The notes under the pieces were generated by a model. It had not been told where the DNA came from. It saw only the letters and a program-made list of their open reading frames with translations, and ran no database searches. A program made the translations under genes and the position numbers. A DNA stretch of 64,000 nucleotides. It comes from CAZAQV01 sp964487255 (lineage in GTDB: Bacteria; Myxococcota_A; Polyangia; Polyangiales; CAZAQV01). Shown in pieces: positions 1 through 8,091 of this stretch. The DNA lies in assembly GCA_964487255.1 (NCBI GenBank), contig CAZAQV010000011.1, positions 62,001 to 126,000 on the forward strand, given 5' to 3'. Numbering within the stretch: the stretch's first letter is position 1; each line of letters opens with the position of its first letter.

Positions 1-771
1 AAGAACCGGAAAGCGATCACATTCTTTCGTCTCAAAACGTACGAACGGATAGTTGGTCGTATCGATGTCGACCCAGCATTGTCCGTTAAGAAAAATTTCC
101 GCGTAGGCCAGTGATGAACCTTCCCGCTCGCCGTCCTCAAAGACCTTGTCAACTTCCTCTTCAGCGACTGGTGCTTGTCGCGACACGTAGTCCACGATGT
201 TTTCGAACTCAGCGTGGGCGTGGTGGATCTTGAGATTGTTGTGAAGCGGAATAAGGACCTGGATGAATTTGGAACCGTGTTTGTCGAGTGCTTTGTCGAT
301 GGCGGCCTGCTGGGCATCGTTGAGTTGCTCTCGTTGCACGTGTGCTGCCGGCTTGCGTACGGAGAGCCAGTATTGCCGCACCTCTTCGATCCGCCATTGG
401 TTGAGGCCAATGATGGCCCTGGTCTTCAGGTCTTGAAACGCTGCCCATTGCCTCATGTCATCGCTGAACCGCTCCGAAGAGGTCTCCTTAAGTATTCGAT
501 ACGAAACGATGTGCGTCACGTGCCGCAGATCGAATAGCCCGACCTCCGCGAAGCGCTCGGCCAAGATCTCGAGTTCAGCCTCGCTCGCCTCGTCGACGTT
601 GGTTGCCGAGGAGGCCCCGTCGCTGAACTGCGCGAGATACGCCGGATCGAATAAGGACTCATTCAATTCCTTGTCAACGTATGCCGGAAGATCGAGAAGA
701 ACGCCGTAGTAGAACAGCGCGATCACAAGCCCGATGCTGATGAACATCAGCGCGATCTTGAACAATCGCAC
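1..771 (-). CDS. Membrane-anchored protein of unknown function, C-terminus off the left edge
   Basis: An open frame of 257 codons runs from a GTG at 769-771 to the window edge without a stop, so the C-terminus is missing. The N-terminus (VRLFKIALMFISIGLVIALF) is a single hydrophobic segment after a basic start, which suggests a membrane anchor or uncleaved signal. The rest is acidic and soluble, with an alternating helical look (QLNDAQQAAIDKALDKHG). It lies just downstream of fadA on the same strand, with 19 bases between the fadA stop and this GTG. No clear ribosome binding site decides the start; an ATG at 747 is an alternative. I do not recognise the family. Codon use and the sustained open frame support a real gene. 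Confidence 0.6.
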   Translation of the reverse strand, partial: MRLFKIALMFISIGLVIALFYYGVLLDLPAYVDKELNESLFDPAYLAQFSDGASSATNVDEASEAELEILAERFAEVGLFDLRHVTHIVSYRILKETSSERFSDDMRQWAAFQDLKTRAIIGLNQWRIEEVRQYWLSVRKPAAHVQREQLNDAQQAAIDKALDKHGSKFIQVLIPLHNNLKIHHAHAEFENIVDYVSRQAPVAEEEVDKVFEDGEREGSSLAYAEIFLNGQCWVDIDTTNYPFVRFETKECDRFPVL

Positions 772-790
772 GGTGGCCCGGCCCGTATTA

Positions 791-1954
791 TTAGACTCGC
801 TCGAAGAGGCCGGCGGCGCCCATGCCGCCACCGATGCACATCGTGACGATGGCGTAGCGGCCTTCGCGGCGCTTGAGCGCGTAGAGCGCGGTCGCGGTGA
901 GCTTGGCACCGGTGCAGCCCAGCGGGTGCCCGAGGGCGATCGCGCCACCACTAATGTTGAGCTTGTGGTCGGGGATCTCGAGCTCTTTTTGCACCTGAAT
1001 CGATTGGCTTGCGAATGCTTCATTGAGTTCGACGATGTCGATGTCCTTCATAGTCAGCCCGTGGCGTTTGAGAAGCTTGCGTACGGCGGGGATCGGGCCG
1101 ATCCCCATGATCGCCGGGTCGACGCCCACGGTCGCAAAACCGCGGAAGTAGCCGAGCGGCTTGATGCCGAGCTCATCGGCCTTTTCTGCGGTCATCACCA
1201 GTGCTGCGGCCGCGCCGTCCGAAAGCGGCGAGGCGTTGCCCGCGGTGACGGTTCCGTTTGCCTTGAACGCGGGGCGAAGCTTCGCGAGACCTTCGACCGT
1301 TGTTCCCGCACGCGGCATCTCTTCTTTGCCGAAGTCGAAGAGCTGACGAGCGCCGTCCTTGTAGCGGACACCGTGAACCGCCACGATTTCTTCGTCGAAC
1401 ACGCCTGCTTTGACTGCGGCCGCGGCCTTGTCTTGGCTTTTGACCGCGAACTCGTCCTGCGCTTCGCGGGAGATGTCGTACTTGTCCGCCACGTTCTCGG
1501 CCGTGATGCCCATCGGGGTGTACACGCTTGGAAAGCGCTCCATGGCTTCGGGTGAGGCGCTAAGCTTGTTGCCCGTCATGGGTACCATCGACATGGACTC
1601 GACGCCGCCGGCGATCACAATCTCGTTATAACCCGAGTGGATGTGTGCAGCTGCCATCGCGATGGATTGCAGTCCACTTGAGCAGAAGCGGTTGATGGTC
1701 ATCGCGCTCGTCTCTTGCGGGAGCCTCCCGAGGAAGCCCGCGACCCGTGCGACGTTGAGACCTTGCTCTCCCTCAGGCATGGCGCAGCCAAGAATCAAGT
1801 CGTCGACCATCTCTGGCGTGACCTGTGGAACACGGCGCAAGAGGCCGTGGATGACGTCTCCGGCCAGTTCGTCAGGGCGACGCTGCGCAAGAGAACCTTT
1901 GTGCGCCCGACCGACCGGACTGCGAACAGCTTCAGCAATTACAATATTCTTCAT
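791..1954 (-). CDS. fadA: Acetyl-CoA C-acyltransferase (3-ketoacyl-CoA thiolase)
   Basis: This thiolase cleaves 3-ketoacyl-CoA with CoA to give acetyl-CoA and a shortened acyl-CoA, the last step of beta-oxidation. The 387-residue length is normal for the family. The nucleophilic cysteine is C91 in NRFCSSGLQS, the catalytic His is H343 in GHPLGCTGAK, and the second cysteine is C373 in CIGGGMGAAG. NEAFASQ is also present. It follows the fadN-type multifunctional gene on the same strand, the arrangement of the Bacillus fadNA pair. A hairpin with a U-rich tail lies in the 124-base gap between them and could attenuate read-through. A biosynthetic acetoacetyl-CoA thiolase role is possible, but the fadN neighbour favours fatty-acid degradation. 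Confidence 0.93.
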   Translation of the reverse strand: MKNIVIAEAVRSPVGRAHKGSLAQRRPDELAGDVIHGLLRRVPQVTPEMVDDLILGCAMPEGEQGLNVARVAGFLGRLPQETSAMTINRFCSSGLQSIAMAAAHIHSGYNEIVIAGGVESMSMVPMTGNKLSASPEAMERFPSVYTPMGITAENVADKYDISREAQDEFAVKSQDKAAAAVKAGVFDEEIVAVHGVRYKDGARQLFDFGKEEMPRAGTTVEGLAKLRPAFKANGTVTAGNASPLSDGAAAALVMTAEKADELGIKPLGYFRGFATVGVDPAIMGIGPIPAVRKLLKRHGLTMKDIDIVELNEAFASQSIQVQKELEIPDHKLNISGGAIALGHPLGCTGAKLTATALYALKRREGRYAIVTMCIGGGMGAAGLFERV

Positions 1955-2040
1955 CGGTTTAGATTCCTGTTTTTCTTGTCGATCTCGTCTGTTGGGGTGT
2001 TGCTGGCCAGCCGCGATGAGCCGTCAGGCGAAGAGCCAGA

Positions 2041-2085
2041 AAAATTAAGAACTAAGTTTTGTGCTATCAGCATCAAACTTAGTTC
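2041..2085 (-). terminator. Terminator-like hairpin at the fadN stop
   Basis: Perfect 11-bp arms (GAACTAAGTTT at 2049-2059 and its complement at 2075-2085) enclose a second 4-bp stem (TGCT/AGCA). On the minus strand the hairpin is followed by TTAATTTTT, the form of an intrinsic terminator. The fadN stop codon (2079-2081) lies inside the upstream arm. fadA lies downstream in the same direction, so the element may give partial termination. Confidence 0.6.
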
Positions 2086-4442
2086 CTGAGCGGTTTGTTG
2101 TTTTGAAGCATGTACTGCATGCGCTCGAGCGACTTTTGTTCACCGCACAGGCTAAGAAACGCCTCGCGTTCGAGTTCGAGCATGCGTTCTTCGGTGACGG
2201 GGGCGCTGGCGCCCGAAACGCCGCCGCACAGCACATTCGCCAAACGGCCCGCGATAAGCGCGTCGTGTTCACTGGCGTGTCCGCCGGCGACCAGGGTATC
2301 GACCATCATCCGGAGCGTTGCAATGCCGCTTTCGCCCGGTAGCCGATACGCGCGTTGTGTCGGTGGGTGCCAGCCCGAACTCGCAAGCCCCAAGGCAAAC
2401 TGCTTTGCCTCGTGCAGATGGCGCGCCTTGTCGAAGCTCACGCCATCGTGGTGGCGCAGGTAGCCGAAGCGCTTCGCTTCCACCGCCGATGTCGCGACTT
2501 TGGCGAGCGCAATATTCTTGAACACCTGCGTGACATAGTGCTCGACGCTGGCCTCGACACCCTCTGGAATGGACTCGAGCGCGCGCCAGAGCATGTTCTT
2601 TGTGCCGGCGCCGCCCGGGATGAGGCCGACACCGACTTCGACGAGGCCGATGTAGGTTTCGGCCGCAGCTTGGCAGGCGTTGGATGCGATGCTGACCTCC
2701 ATGCCGCCGCCCAGCGTCATGCCGTAGGGTGCCGCAACGACCGGGACCTGCGAGTACTTCATCTTCTGCATGGTCTTGTGCATGCCGTCGACGACGTCGC
2801 TGATCTGGCTCCACTGCTTTTGGTTGGCGGCCATGACGATCATGAACAAGTTTGCGCCGACGCAAAAATGCTCGCCCTCATTCGAAATCAACAGACCGCT
2901 GAAGTCTTTTTCCGCACGGTCGACCGCTTGGTCGAGCAGTGAGATGACGTCGCCGTCGATGCTGTTGGCCTTGGTACCAAAGCGCACGCACAAGATGCCG
3001 TCTCCGATGTCCCACGCCGCAGCGCCGTCGTTCTTGAGCACGGGCGAGTCCGACTTTCGAAGCACCGTGAGCTTGGCCTCGCGCGGGTCAGAAGGCAGGT
3101 CGACATACTCGTTTTTGATCAAGTCGTAGACTTTGCCGTCTTTGTAAAATGACTCGGCACCCGCGTCGTACATGGCTTGGATGGATGCTGGCAGTTTGAC
3201 GCCGTCACTCTTCATGCGTTCGACGGTTTCGCGGAACCCAAGCGCGTCCCATTTTTGAAACGGGCCGAGGTCCCAGTTGTAGCCCCAGCGCATGGCATCG
3301 TCGATGGCCCAGACCGTGTCGGCGATTTCGCCCACGCGACGCGCGGTGTAGGCGAGACTGCGGCTGAGCACGTTCCACGCGAACTCGCCGGTCTTGCCAT
3401 CCGCGTTTGCCAGAGCCTTGATGCGATCGGCGGGGTTTGACATCTTGGCGATCTTTTTGGCGGTCTTGCGGATTTCTTCGTCGCCGCCTTTTTCACGGTA
3501 CTCGCCGGTGTAGGGGTCGAGGACCTCGATGCCCGACTTGGTCTTCTTGTAGAAGCCCCCGCGCGTCTTGTTTCCAAGCTGCTTCCTCTCGACCATGTTG
3601 CGCACGTAGTCCGGCGCTTTGAACACGTCGCGCTCTTCGTCGTCCGCCAGAGCCTCGTAGCAATGGTCCGCGACGTGGATGAGGGTATCGAGGCCGACGA
3701 GGTCCCCGGTGCGGAAGCTTGCGCTCTTCGGGTGCGCCATGGCCTGGCCGGTGATGACGTCCACGTCCTCGGGCGAGAGCTTCTGCTCGAGCATGTGGTG
3801 CATGGTGTAGAGCATCGAGTGAACGCCAATGCGGTTACCGACGAAGTTGGGCGTGTCCTTGCCCATGACGATGCCCTTGCCGAGAACCTCTCTGCCAAAA
3901 TGCTGGACGGTTTGTAGCACCTCGGGTTTGGTCTCTTCGCCCGTCACGATCTCGAGCAGCTTCATGTAACGCACCGGGTTGAAGAAGTGCATGACCAAGA
4001 AGTGCTGCTTGAAGGTGTCGCTGCGTCCCTCGAGCATGTCGGCGATGCGGAGCCCGGACGTATTGGACGCCACGATGGTGCCCTCTTGAAGAACGCCCTG
4101 CAGTCGCTCGAAGAGGCTCTTCTTGATGTCGAGCCGTTCGATGATGGCCTCGATGACCAAGTCACAATCGCTCAATGACTCAAGGTCGTCTTCGAGGTTT
4201 CCGGTCTCGATCATCTGTGCGCAGCTCTTGTGAAAGAACACGGCGGGTTTGGACTTTAGAGCGGTTTGAACCGCAGCGTTGGCAACACCGTTTCGTGCCG
4301 CGCGCCCGGCGCCTTCCGGCAACTCTCGAGGGAGGATGTCGAGAAGTCGAACGGGAATACCCGCGTTCGTCAAATGCGCCGCAATGCCGCAGCCCATGAC
4401 TCCGGCCCCGATTACGCCTACCTTACGAATGGTCTTGGCCAT
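2079..4442 (-). CDS. fadN: 3-hydroxyacyl-CoA dehydrogenase / enoyl-CoA hydratase, FadN type
   Basis: A fused beta-oxidation enzyme of 787 residues, matching the length of Bacillus-type FadN. The dehydrogenase comes first and the hydratase second, the reverse of E. coli FadB. The NAD-binding glycine motif is at the N-terminus (KVGVIGAGVMGCGIAAHL), followed by VASNTSG and FFNPVRYMKLLEIV. The C-terminal crotonase half carries GMTLGGGMEVS and the catalytic GLIPGGAGTK region. I chose ATG 4442 because the glycine motif follows directly and AAAGGA lies just upstream; the frame is open 31 codons further but with unconserved sequence. Together with fadA it covers the hydration, dehydrogenation and thiolysis steps. 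No acyl-CoA dehydrogenase lies nearby. Confidence 0.9.
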   Translation of the reverse strand: MAKTIRKVGVIGAGVMGCGIAAHLTNAGIPVRLLDILPRELPEGAGRAARNGVANAAVQTALKSKPAVFFHKSCAQMIETGNLEDDLESLSDCDLVIEAIIERLDIKKSLFERLQGVLQEGTIVASNTSGLRIADMLEGRSDTFKQHFLVMHFFNPVRYMKLLEIVTGEETKPEVLQTVQHFGREVLGKGIVMGKDTPNFVGNRIGVHSMLYTMHHMLEQKLSPEDVDVITGQAMAHPKSASFRTGDLVGLDTLIHVADHCYEALADDEERDVFKAPDYVRNMVERKQLGNKTRGGFYKKTKSGIEVLDPYTGEYREKGGDEEIRKTAKKIAKMSNPADRIKALANADGKTGEFAWNVLSRSLAYTARRVGEIADTVWAIDDAMRWGYNWDLGPFQKWDALGFRETVERMKSDGVKLPASIQAMYDAGAESFYKDGKVYDLIKNEYVDLPSDPREAKLTVLRKSDSPVLKNDGAAAWDIGDGILCVRFGTKANSIDGDVISLLDQAVDRAEKDFSGLLISNEGEHFCVGANLFMIVMAANQKQWSQISDVVDGMHKTMQKMKYSQVPVVAAPYGMTLGGGMEVSIASNACQAAAETYIGLVEVGVGLIPGGAGTKNMLWRALESIPEGVEASVEHYVTQVFKNIALAKVATSAVEAKRFGYLRHHDGVSFDKARHLHEAKQFALGLASSGWHPPTQRAYRLPGESGIATLRMMVDTLVAGGHASEHDALIAGRLANVLCGGVSGASAPVTEERMLELEREAFLSLCGEQKSLERMQYMLQNNKPLRN

Positions 4443-4577
4443 TGTGTCCTTTCGCCCGACGACGAAGTGGTCGGCGGGGCGGCAGCATCCCCCGAAAGCA
4501 GGTGCGCTTTCAAGGGGAAGCCCAGCGCAGCCCAAGCGAAAGCCTCGAGCAGCCGCGAAATGTGCTGCGATCTCGGC

Positions 4578-5495
4578 CTACCGGTTTCGCGGTTTGTCGG
4601 GCTCTCGTTTGACGGGAGCGGGGACCACCGCAAACTCGCTGGTCTTGCGCCGTGCCTCCCGGGCAAGTTCGCGCTGTGCGTGATGAAGCGAGGCCTCGAG
4701 CTCAATCCCCGGCGACGCCAGCGCAAAGGAGAAGATGGCCTGCAGGGCCGGGCCCTCCCCGACGTGGGTGTTGTGGTCCGCGATTTTGCGCTGAATGCGG
4801 TGAACAAGGCCACGTATCGGGTCCTCTGAGGGGACGCCGGGGAGCAGCAAGGCAATGACGTCACCGCGTACGCGCGCGACGATGTCCGAGCCGCGCGCGG
4901 TCGACTTGAGAATGCTTGCGAGGGCAACCAGCAGCCCGTCTCCCGCCATGTGACCGTACTTTTGGTTGGCGAGACCGAGGGTGGGCATTGCAGCCAAGAT
5001 CACGCCGATGTTGTTGCGCGATTGGGAGAGCCTTTCGACTTCGGTCTCGAATAAGTTGCGATTGTAAAGTCCCGTGAGGGAGTCGAGGTTCCCGACGCGC
5101 TTGAGCTTCTCTTCCATTTGGCGAGTGCGGCTGACATTGCGCACGATCGCGATCACCCACTGCTTGCCCGCGTGGCGAATCGGACTCAGCGAGATGTGTG
5201 CCGGAAAGGAGCTGCCGTCGTTGCGTAGCGCACGGATATTTTGTCGGTCGGTCATCGCGCGCGGTGAGGGGGTTTGCATGAACTTGTCGCGCAGTCCGGC
5301 GTGTGCGTCGCGCACGTCGGGCGGGACGAGTTGGTCGATGCTGAGCTGGTGCAATGTCCCTAGCTCGTAGCCAAGGATTCGATGCGCAGCGGCGTTGGCG
5401 ATCGCAATGTCACCATTTTCGTCCGCGATGATAATCGCGTCGGGTGCGCTCTCAAACGCAGCCTTAAAAAGACCTAGCTCGACGGCTTCGTCCAT
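4578..5495 (-). CDS. PAS domain protein with degenerate GGDEF domain
   Basis: A 305-residue cytoplasmic protein. A PAS domain occupies about residues 8-130 (SAPDAIIIADENGDI, AAAHRILGYE, ending VRNVSRTRQMEEKLKRV). A GGDEF-fold domain follows at about 131-275 (LDSLTGLYNRNLFETEVERL, YGHMAGDGLL). The active-site signature GGDEF reads RGDVI, and the metal-binding DxDxFK region reads AMPTLGLAN. Diguanylate cyclase activity is therefore unlikely and a sensory or c-di-GMP/GTP-binding role is more plausible. The tail is basic (PVKREPDKPRNR). It starts 6 bases after the stop of the small membrane protein upstream, so the two are probably co-transcribed. Confidence 0.8.
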   Translation of the reverse strand: MDEAVELGLFKAAFESAPDAIIIADENGDIAIANAAAHRILGYELGTLHQLSIDQLVPPDVRDAHAGLRDKFMQTPSPRAMTDRQNIRALRNDGSSFPAHISLSPIRHAGKQWVIAIVRNVSRTRQMEEKLKRVGNLDSLTGLYNRNLFETEVERLSQSRNNIGVILAAMPTLGLANQKYGHMAGDGLLVALASILKSTARGSDIVARVRGDVIALLLPGVPSEDPIRGLVHRIQRKIADHNTHVGEGPALQAIFSFALASPGIELEASLHHAQRELAREARRKTSEFAVVPAPVKREPDKPRNR

Positions 5496-5501
5496 GGGGT
5501 G

Positions 5502-5699
5502 TTACTCGGCGGGTTCGGATGGCGCGATCTTGACAGTGACGCTTCCCGGCTTGGGCTCGTCGCCGCTGAGCGACAGAGCGGCCCACGCGACGGTGAGTGA
5601 GAGGATGAGGATGCCCAGAAGAGGCAGCCACCATGGGCTCTCGTGCGCCTCCTCTGTGACCAGGGGAAAGCCATCTTTACCCATCTTCAGTTCCGCCAT
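5502..5699 (-). CDS. Small single-span membrane protein
   Basis: A 65-residue protein starting MAELKMGKDGFPLVTEEAHE, with one hydrophobic segment at about residues 22-43 (WWLPLLGILILSLTVAWAAL) and a short C-terminal tail ending APSEPAE. A longer in-frame start exists at 5921, but that extension is antisense to the HD protein and has no signal-like features; the ATG at 5699 gives a compact protein. Its stop lies 6 bases before the PAS/GGDEF start. I do not recognise a family; it may anchor or partner the PAS protein. Confidence 0.6.
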   Translation of the reverse strand: MAELKMGKDGFPLVTEEAHESPWWLPLLGILILSLTVAWAALSLSGDEPKPGSVTVKIAPSEPAE

Positions 5700-5801
5700 A
5701 CCGCATTGGTACTCTACCTTGCGTTTGGACGCCAGCCTGTGGAGAGCTTGTCGAGCCAGCGCGTGGCGCCCGGGGCTGAATCGAGCTAAAACGTCCGGCC
5801 C

Positions 5802-6752
5802 ATGGCGACGACGGCGCAGTCCGAGAACGTGAGCAGTGAGGCGGGCGAGGTGACGCGAGCGCTCGACGCCCTGCGTTGGGCCGCCGATGTTGGTACGAAC
5901 CAGCCGGATGCGCTCGATCACGCGCCGGAGCCGGTTAGTGCGAAGGTGTGGCGTCTGCTTGACGTCAGTGTCGTCCGCGGGGAGCTGGACCGACTGTTAC
6001 TCGGCAAGCACACCCAAGAGGGGCTTGAGGCGCTTTACATTGTGCGCTTCTTGGATGCGTGGCTCCCCGAGGTGGCTTCCATGGTGGGGCTCGGCGATGG
6101 CGAATGGCGCCACAAAGATGTGTGGAAACACACGAAGCAAGTCGTCTGGCAGTCCAAGCCACGTCTGGCGATTCGCTGGGGTGCGCTGCTCCACGATATC
6201 GGCAAGCCTGGCACGCGTCGCTTCGAAGCGAACGGCAAGGTGTCTTTTATCGGCCACGCGGAGCTTGGGGCGGCCATGTTCCGGAAAAAGGTCGCGGACC
6301 GTCTGGGCTTCGAGGGTGAGCTGCGCGAGCGCATCCATTTTCTCATTCTTCACCACTTGCGGCCGGGACAGTATGACGACACCTGGACCGATGCGGCGGT
6401 GCGACGCTTTCGTAAGGATATGGGCGATGGGCTTGAGGATCTACTCGCGCTCAGCCGCGCGGATATCACGACCAAACGACCCGAGCGCAAGAAACGCATC
6501 TTGCGGCAGATCAGTGACCTCGCCGAGCATATTCGCGAGATCGACGAGATCGACTCGTATGTGCAACCCCTGCCAAAAGGGCTCGGCAAGGCGATCATGG
6601 ACAGCTTCGGGCTGCCCCCGTCCAAACGCCTCGGTGAGATTCGCGACGAGTTACAGGCGCTGTGCGACGACGGTGAACTCGAGGGACAGCAGGACTTTGA
6701 CTACTACCTTGAGTACCTGGCGAAGCATGCCGCCGACTTCGACCTCGATTAA
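5802..6752 (+). CDS. HD-domain protein like the C-terminal half of tRNA nucleotidyltransferase
   Basis: A 316-residue protein. Residues about 19-80 (TRALDALRWAADVG, SAKVWRLLDV, ELDRLLLGKHTQEGLEALY) resemble the neck/RNA-binding region of CCA-adding enzymes and poly(A) polymerases. Residues about 104-190 form a metal-binding HD domain with H104, H110, the HD pair 131-132 (ALLHDIGKPGTRRF), GH 151-152 and ILHHLRPG. The N-terminal nucleotidyltransferase domain is missing, and the region upstream is divergent, not a broken first half. It probably acts as a phosphohydrolase or phosphodiesterase; the substrate cannot be read from sequence. The ATG at 5802 lies about 100 bases from the divergent small membrane protein. 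Confidence 0.8.
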   Translation: MATTAQSENVSSEAGEVTRALDALRWAADVGTNQPDALDHAPEPVSAKVWRLLDVSVVRGELDRLLLGKHTQEGLEALYIVRFLDAWLPEVASMVGLGDGEWRHKDVWKHTKQVVWQSKPRLAIRWGALLHDIGKPGTRRFEANGKVSFIGHAELGAAMFRKKVADRLGFEGELRERIHFLILHHLRPGQYDDTWTDAAVRRFRKDMGDGLEDLLALSRADITTKRPERKKRILRQISDLAEHIREIDEIDSYVQPLPKGLGKAIMDSFGLPPSKRLGEIRDELQALCDDGELEGQQDFDYYLEYLAKHAADFDLD

Positions 6753-6761
6753 AGACGCGCG

Positions 6762-8027
6762 CTAGCGTTTGAGGTACGCCAGTGAGTTGCGCGGGTTGCG
6801 CGAAGGAATGGCGTGCCCGGGAGCTCGCAGTGGCCAGACGTCGACGAGGGCGCCGCGCTCAAGCTCGGCCTGTTCGTGGGAGATGACGATGAAGCCGTCG
6901 ACGGCGGCTAGCGATAAGAGCGAGCCGGAGCCCTGCTTTGTCAAAGGGGTAGCGACCAGACCCTCGCCGCCCGCGTGAACCGTGGCGCGAAGAAACTCTG
7001 TTCGACCCGGGCGCCTCGAAAAGCTCGCACCAGCGCGTGCGCGCAGGAGCCGCGGGTAGGGCGTCGGATCTCCAAGCATGCGCCGCAGCATGGGGCGCCC
7101 GAACAGATGAAACATCACGAAGCTACTGACGGGATTGCCTGGCAAGGCAAAGACCGGCGTGCCGCGGCGGGTTGCAAATGCGGTAGGTTTGCCAGGTTTG
7201 ACCCGTACGTGGTGGAAGTGCGTCGTTAAACCCGCTTGCTCGAAGACTGCGGGGATGTGATCGTGGTCGCCAACCGAAGCGCCGCCCACCGTCAGCACCA
7301 GGTCGCAAGCGAGCGCTTGCTCCAACTTCTGGTGGATCTCTTCGGGGTCGTCGGAGCTGGGCTCGACGAGTCGGGGTATCCCGCCAGCCTCACGAACAGC
7401 CGCCGCAAGCATCGGACCGTTGGTGTTCACGATTTGACCTGGCGCGAGGTCCTCCCCCGGTTTGCGCAGTTCACTACCCGTGCACAAGATGGCGACCCGG
7501 GGTGCAGCAAATACCCGGACCTGCAGGATGCCCTGGCCGCACAAGAGTGCCACCTCACCTGGACCGATGGCCTGACTGGCGTGGAGCAGCGTGTCGCCCG
7601 CGGAGAAATCTTCGGACGCGCGTCGAATATGCTGGCCCAGCCGAACAGGCTTCGTCAGTTGGATGGCGTCGGTCTCAGCGCTCACGTTCTCTTGCATCTC
7701 GACTGCGTTCGCGTCTTCGGGAATCATCGCTCCGGTGAAGATGCGCACCGCCTCGCCGCTCTGCACGCGGCCAGTGAAGGGTGCGCCCGCGCGCGACTCG
7801 CCCACCACGCGCAGACGTGTAGGTGATACATCCGTGGCGGTCTGTGTGTCGCTCACGCGCAATGCGTAACCGTCCATCGCGGAATGATCGAAGTTTGGAA
7901 AGGAGTGCAGAGCGCGCACGTCTTCCGCAAGATGCCTGTCGGAAACGGAAGTGATGTCGATTGTTTCCGAGCGAAGTCTCGGCTCGAAATGATCTGCGAA
8001 CGCGAACGCCTCAGCGAGGGGGAGCAT
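6762..8027 (-). CDS. moeA: Molybdopterin molybdotransferase
   Basis: MoeA inserts molybdate into adenylylated molybdopterin, the last step of molybdenum-cofactor synthesis in the cytoplasm. The 421-residue length fits. Signatures in order: FPNFDHSAMDGYALR, FTGAMIPEDANAVEMQE, the MoaB-like domain with AILCTGSELRKPGE and VLTVGGASVGDHDHI, then PGKPTAFA, VFALPGNPVSSF and a C-terminal domain IV. It is convergent with the HD gene, 9 bases apart, and divergent from the esterase gene across 64 bases. No other moa/mob gene is in the window. Confidence 0.93.
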   Translation of the reverse strand: MLPLAEAFAFADHFEPRLRSETIDITSVSDRHLAEDVRALHSFPNFDHSAMDGYALRVSDTQTATDVSPTRLRVVGESRAGAPFTGRVQSGEAVRIFTGAMIPEDANAVEMQENVSAETDAIQLTKPVRLGQHIRRASEDFSAGDTLLHASQAIGPGEVALLCGQGILQVRVFAAPRVAILCTGSELRKPGEDLAPGQIVNTNGPMLAAAVREAGGIPRLVEPSSDDPEEIHQKLEQALACDLVLTVGGASVGDHDHIPAVFEQAGLTTHFHHVRVKPGKPTAFATRRGTPVFALPGNPVSSFVMFHLFGRPMLRRMLGDPTPYPRLLRARAGASFSRRPGRTEFLRATVHAGGEGLVATPLTKQGSGSLLSLAAVDGFIVISHEQAELERGALVDVWPLRAPGHAIPSRNPRNSLAYLKR

Positions 8028-8091
8028 CCGCAGAGTATGAAATACACGCCGTTAGTTTGGAAGCCCTTCGGACGCGAGCTAGGGTGCGCCC

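Noticed and set aside
734..1555. 273-codon plus-strand open frame
   Set aside because: Antisense to fadA, which has full catalytic motifs; the frame is a GC-rich shadow.
4443..4535. 31-codon N-terminal extension of fadN from a TTG
   Set aside because: Unconserved sequence before the NAD-binding motif; ATG 4442 has a better upstream site.
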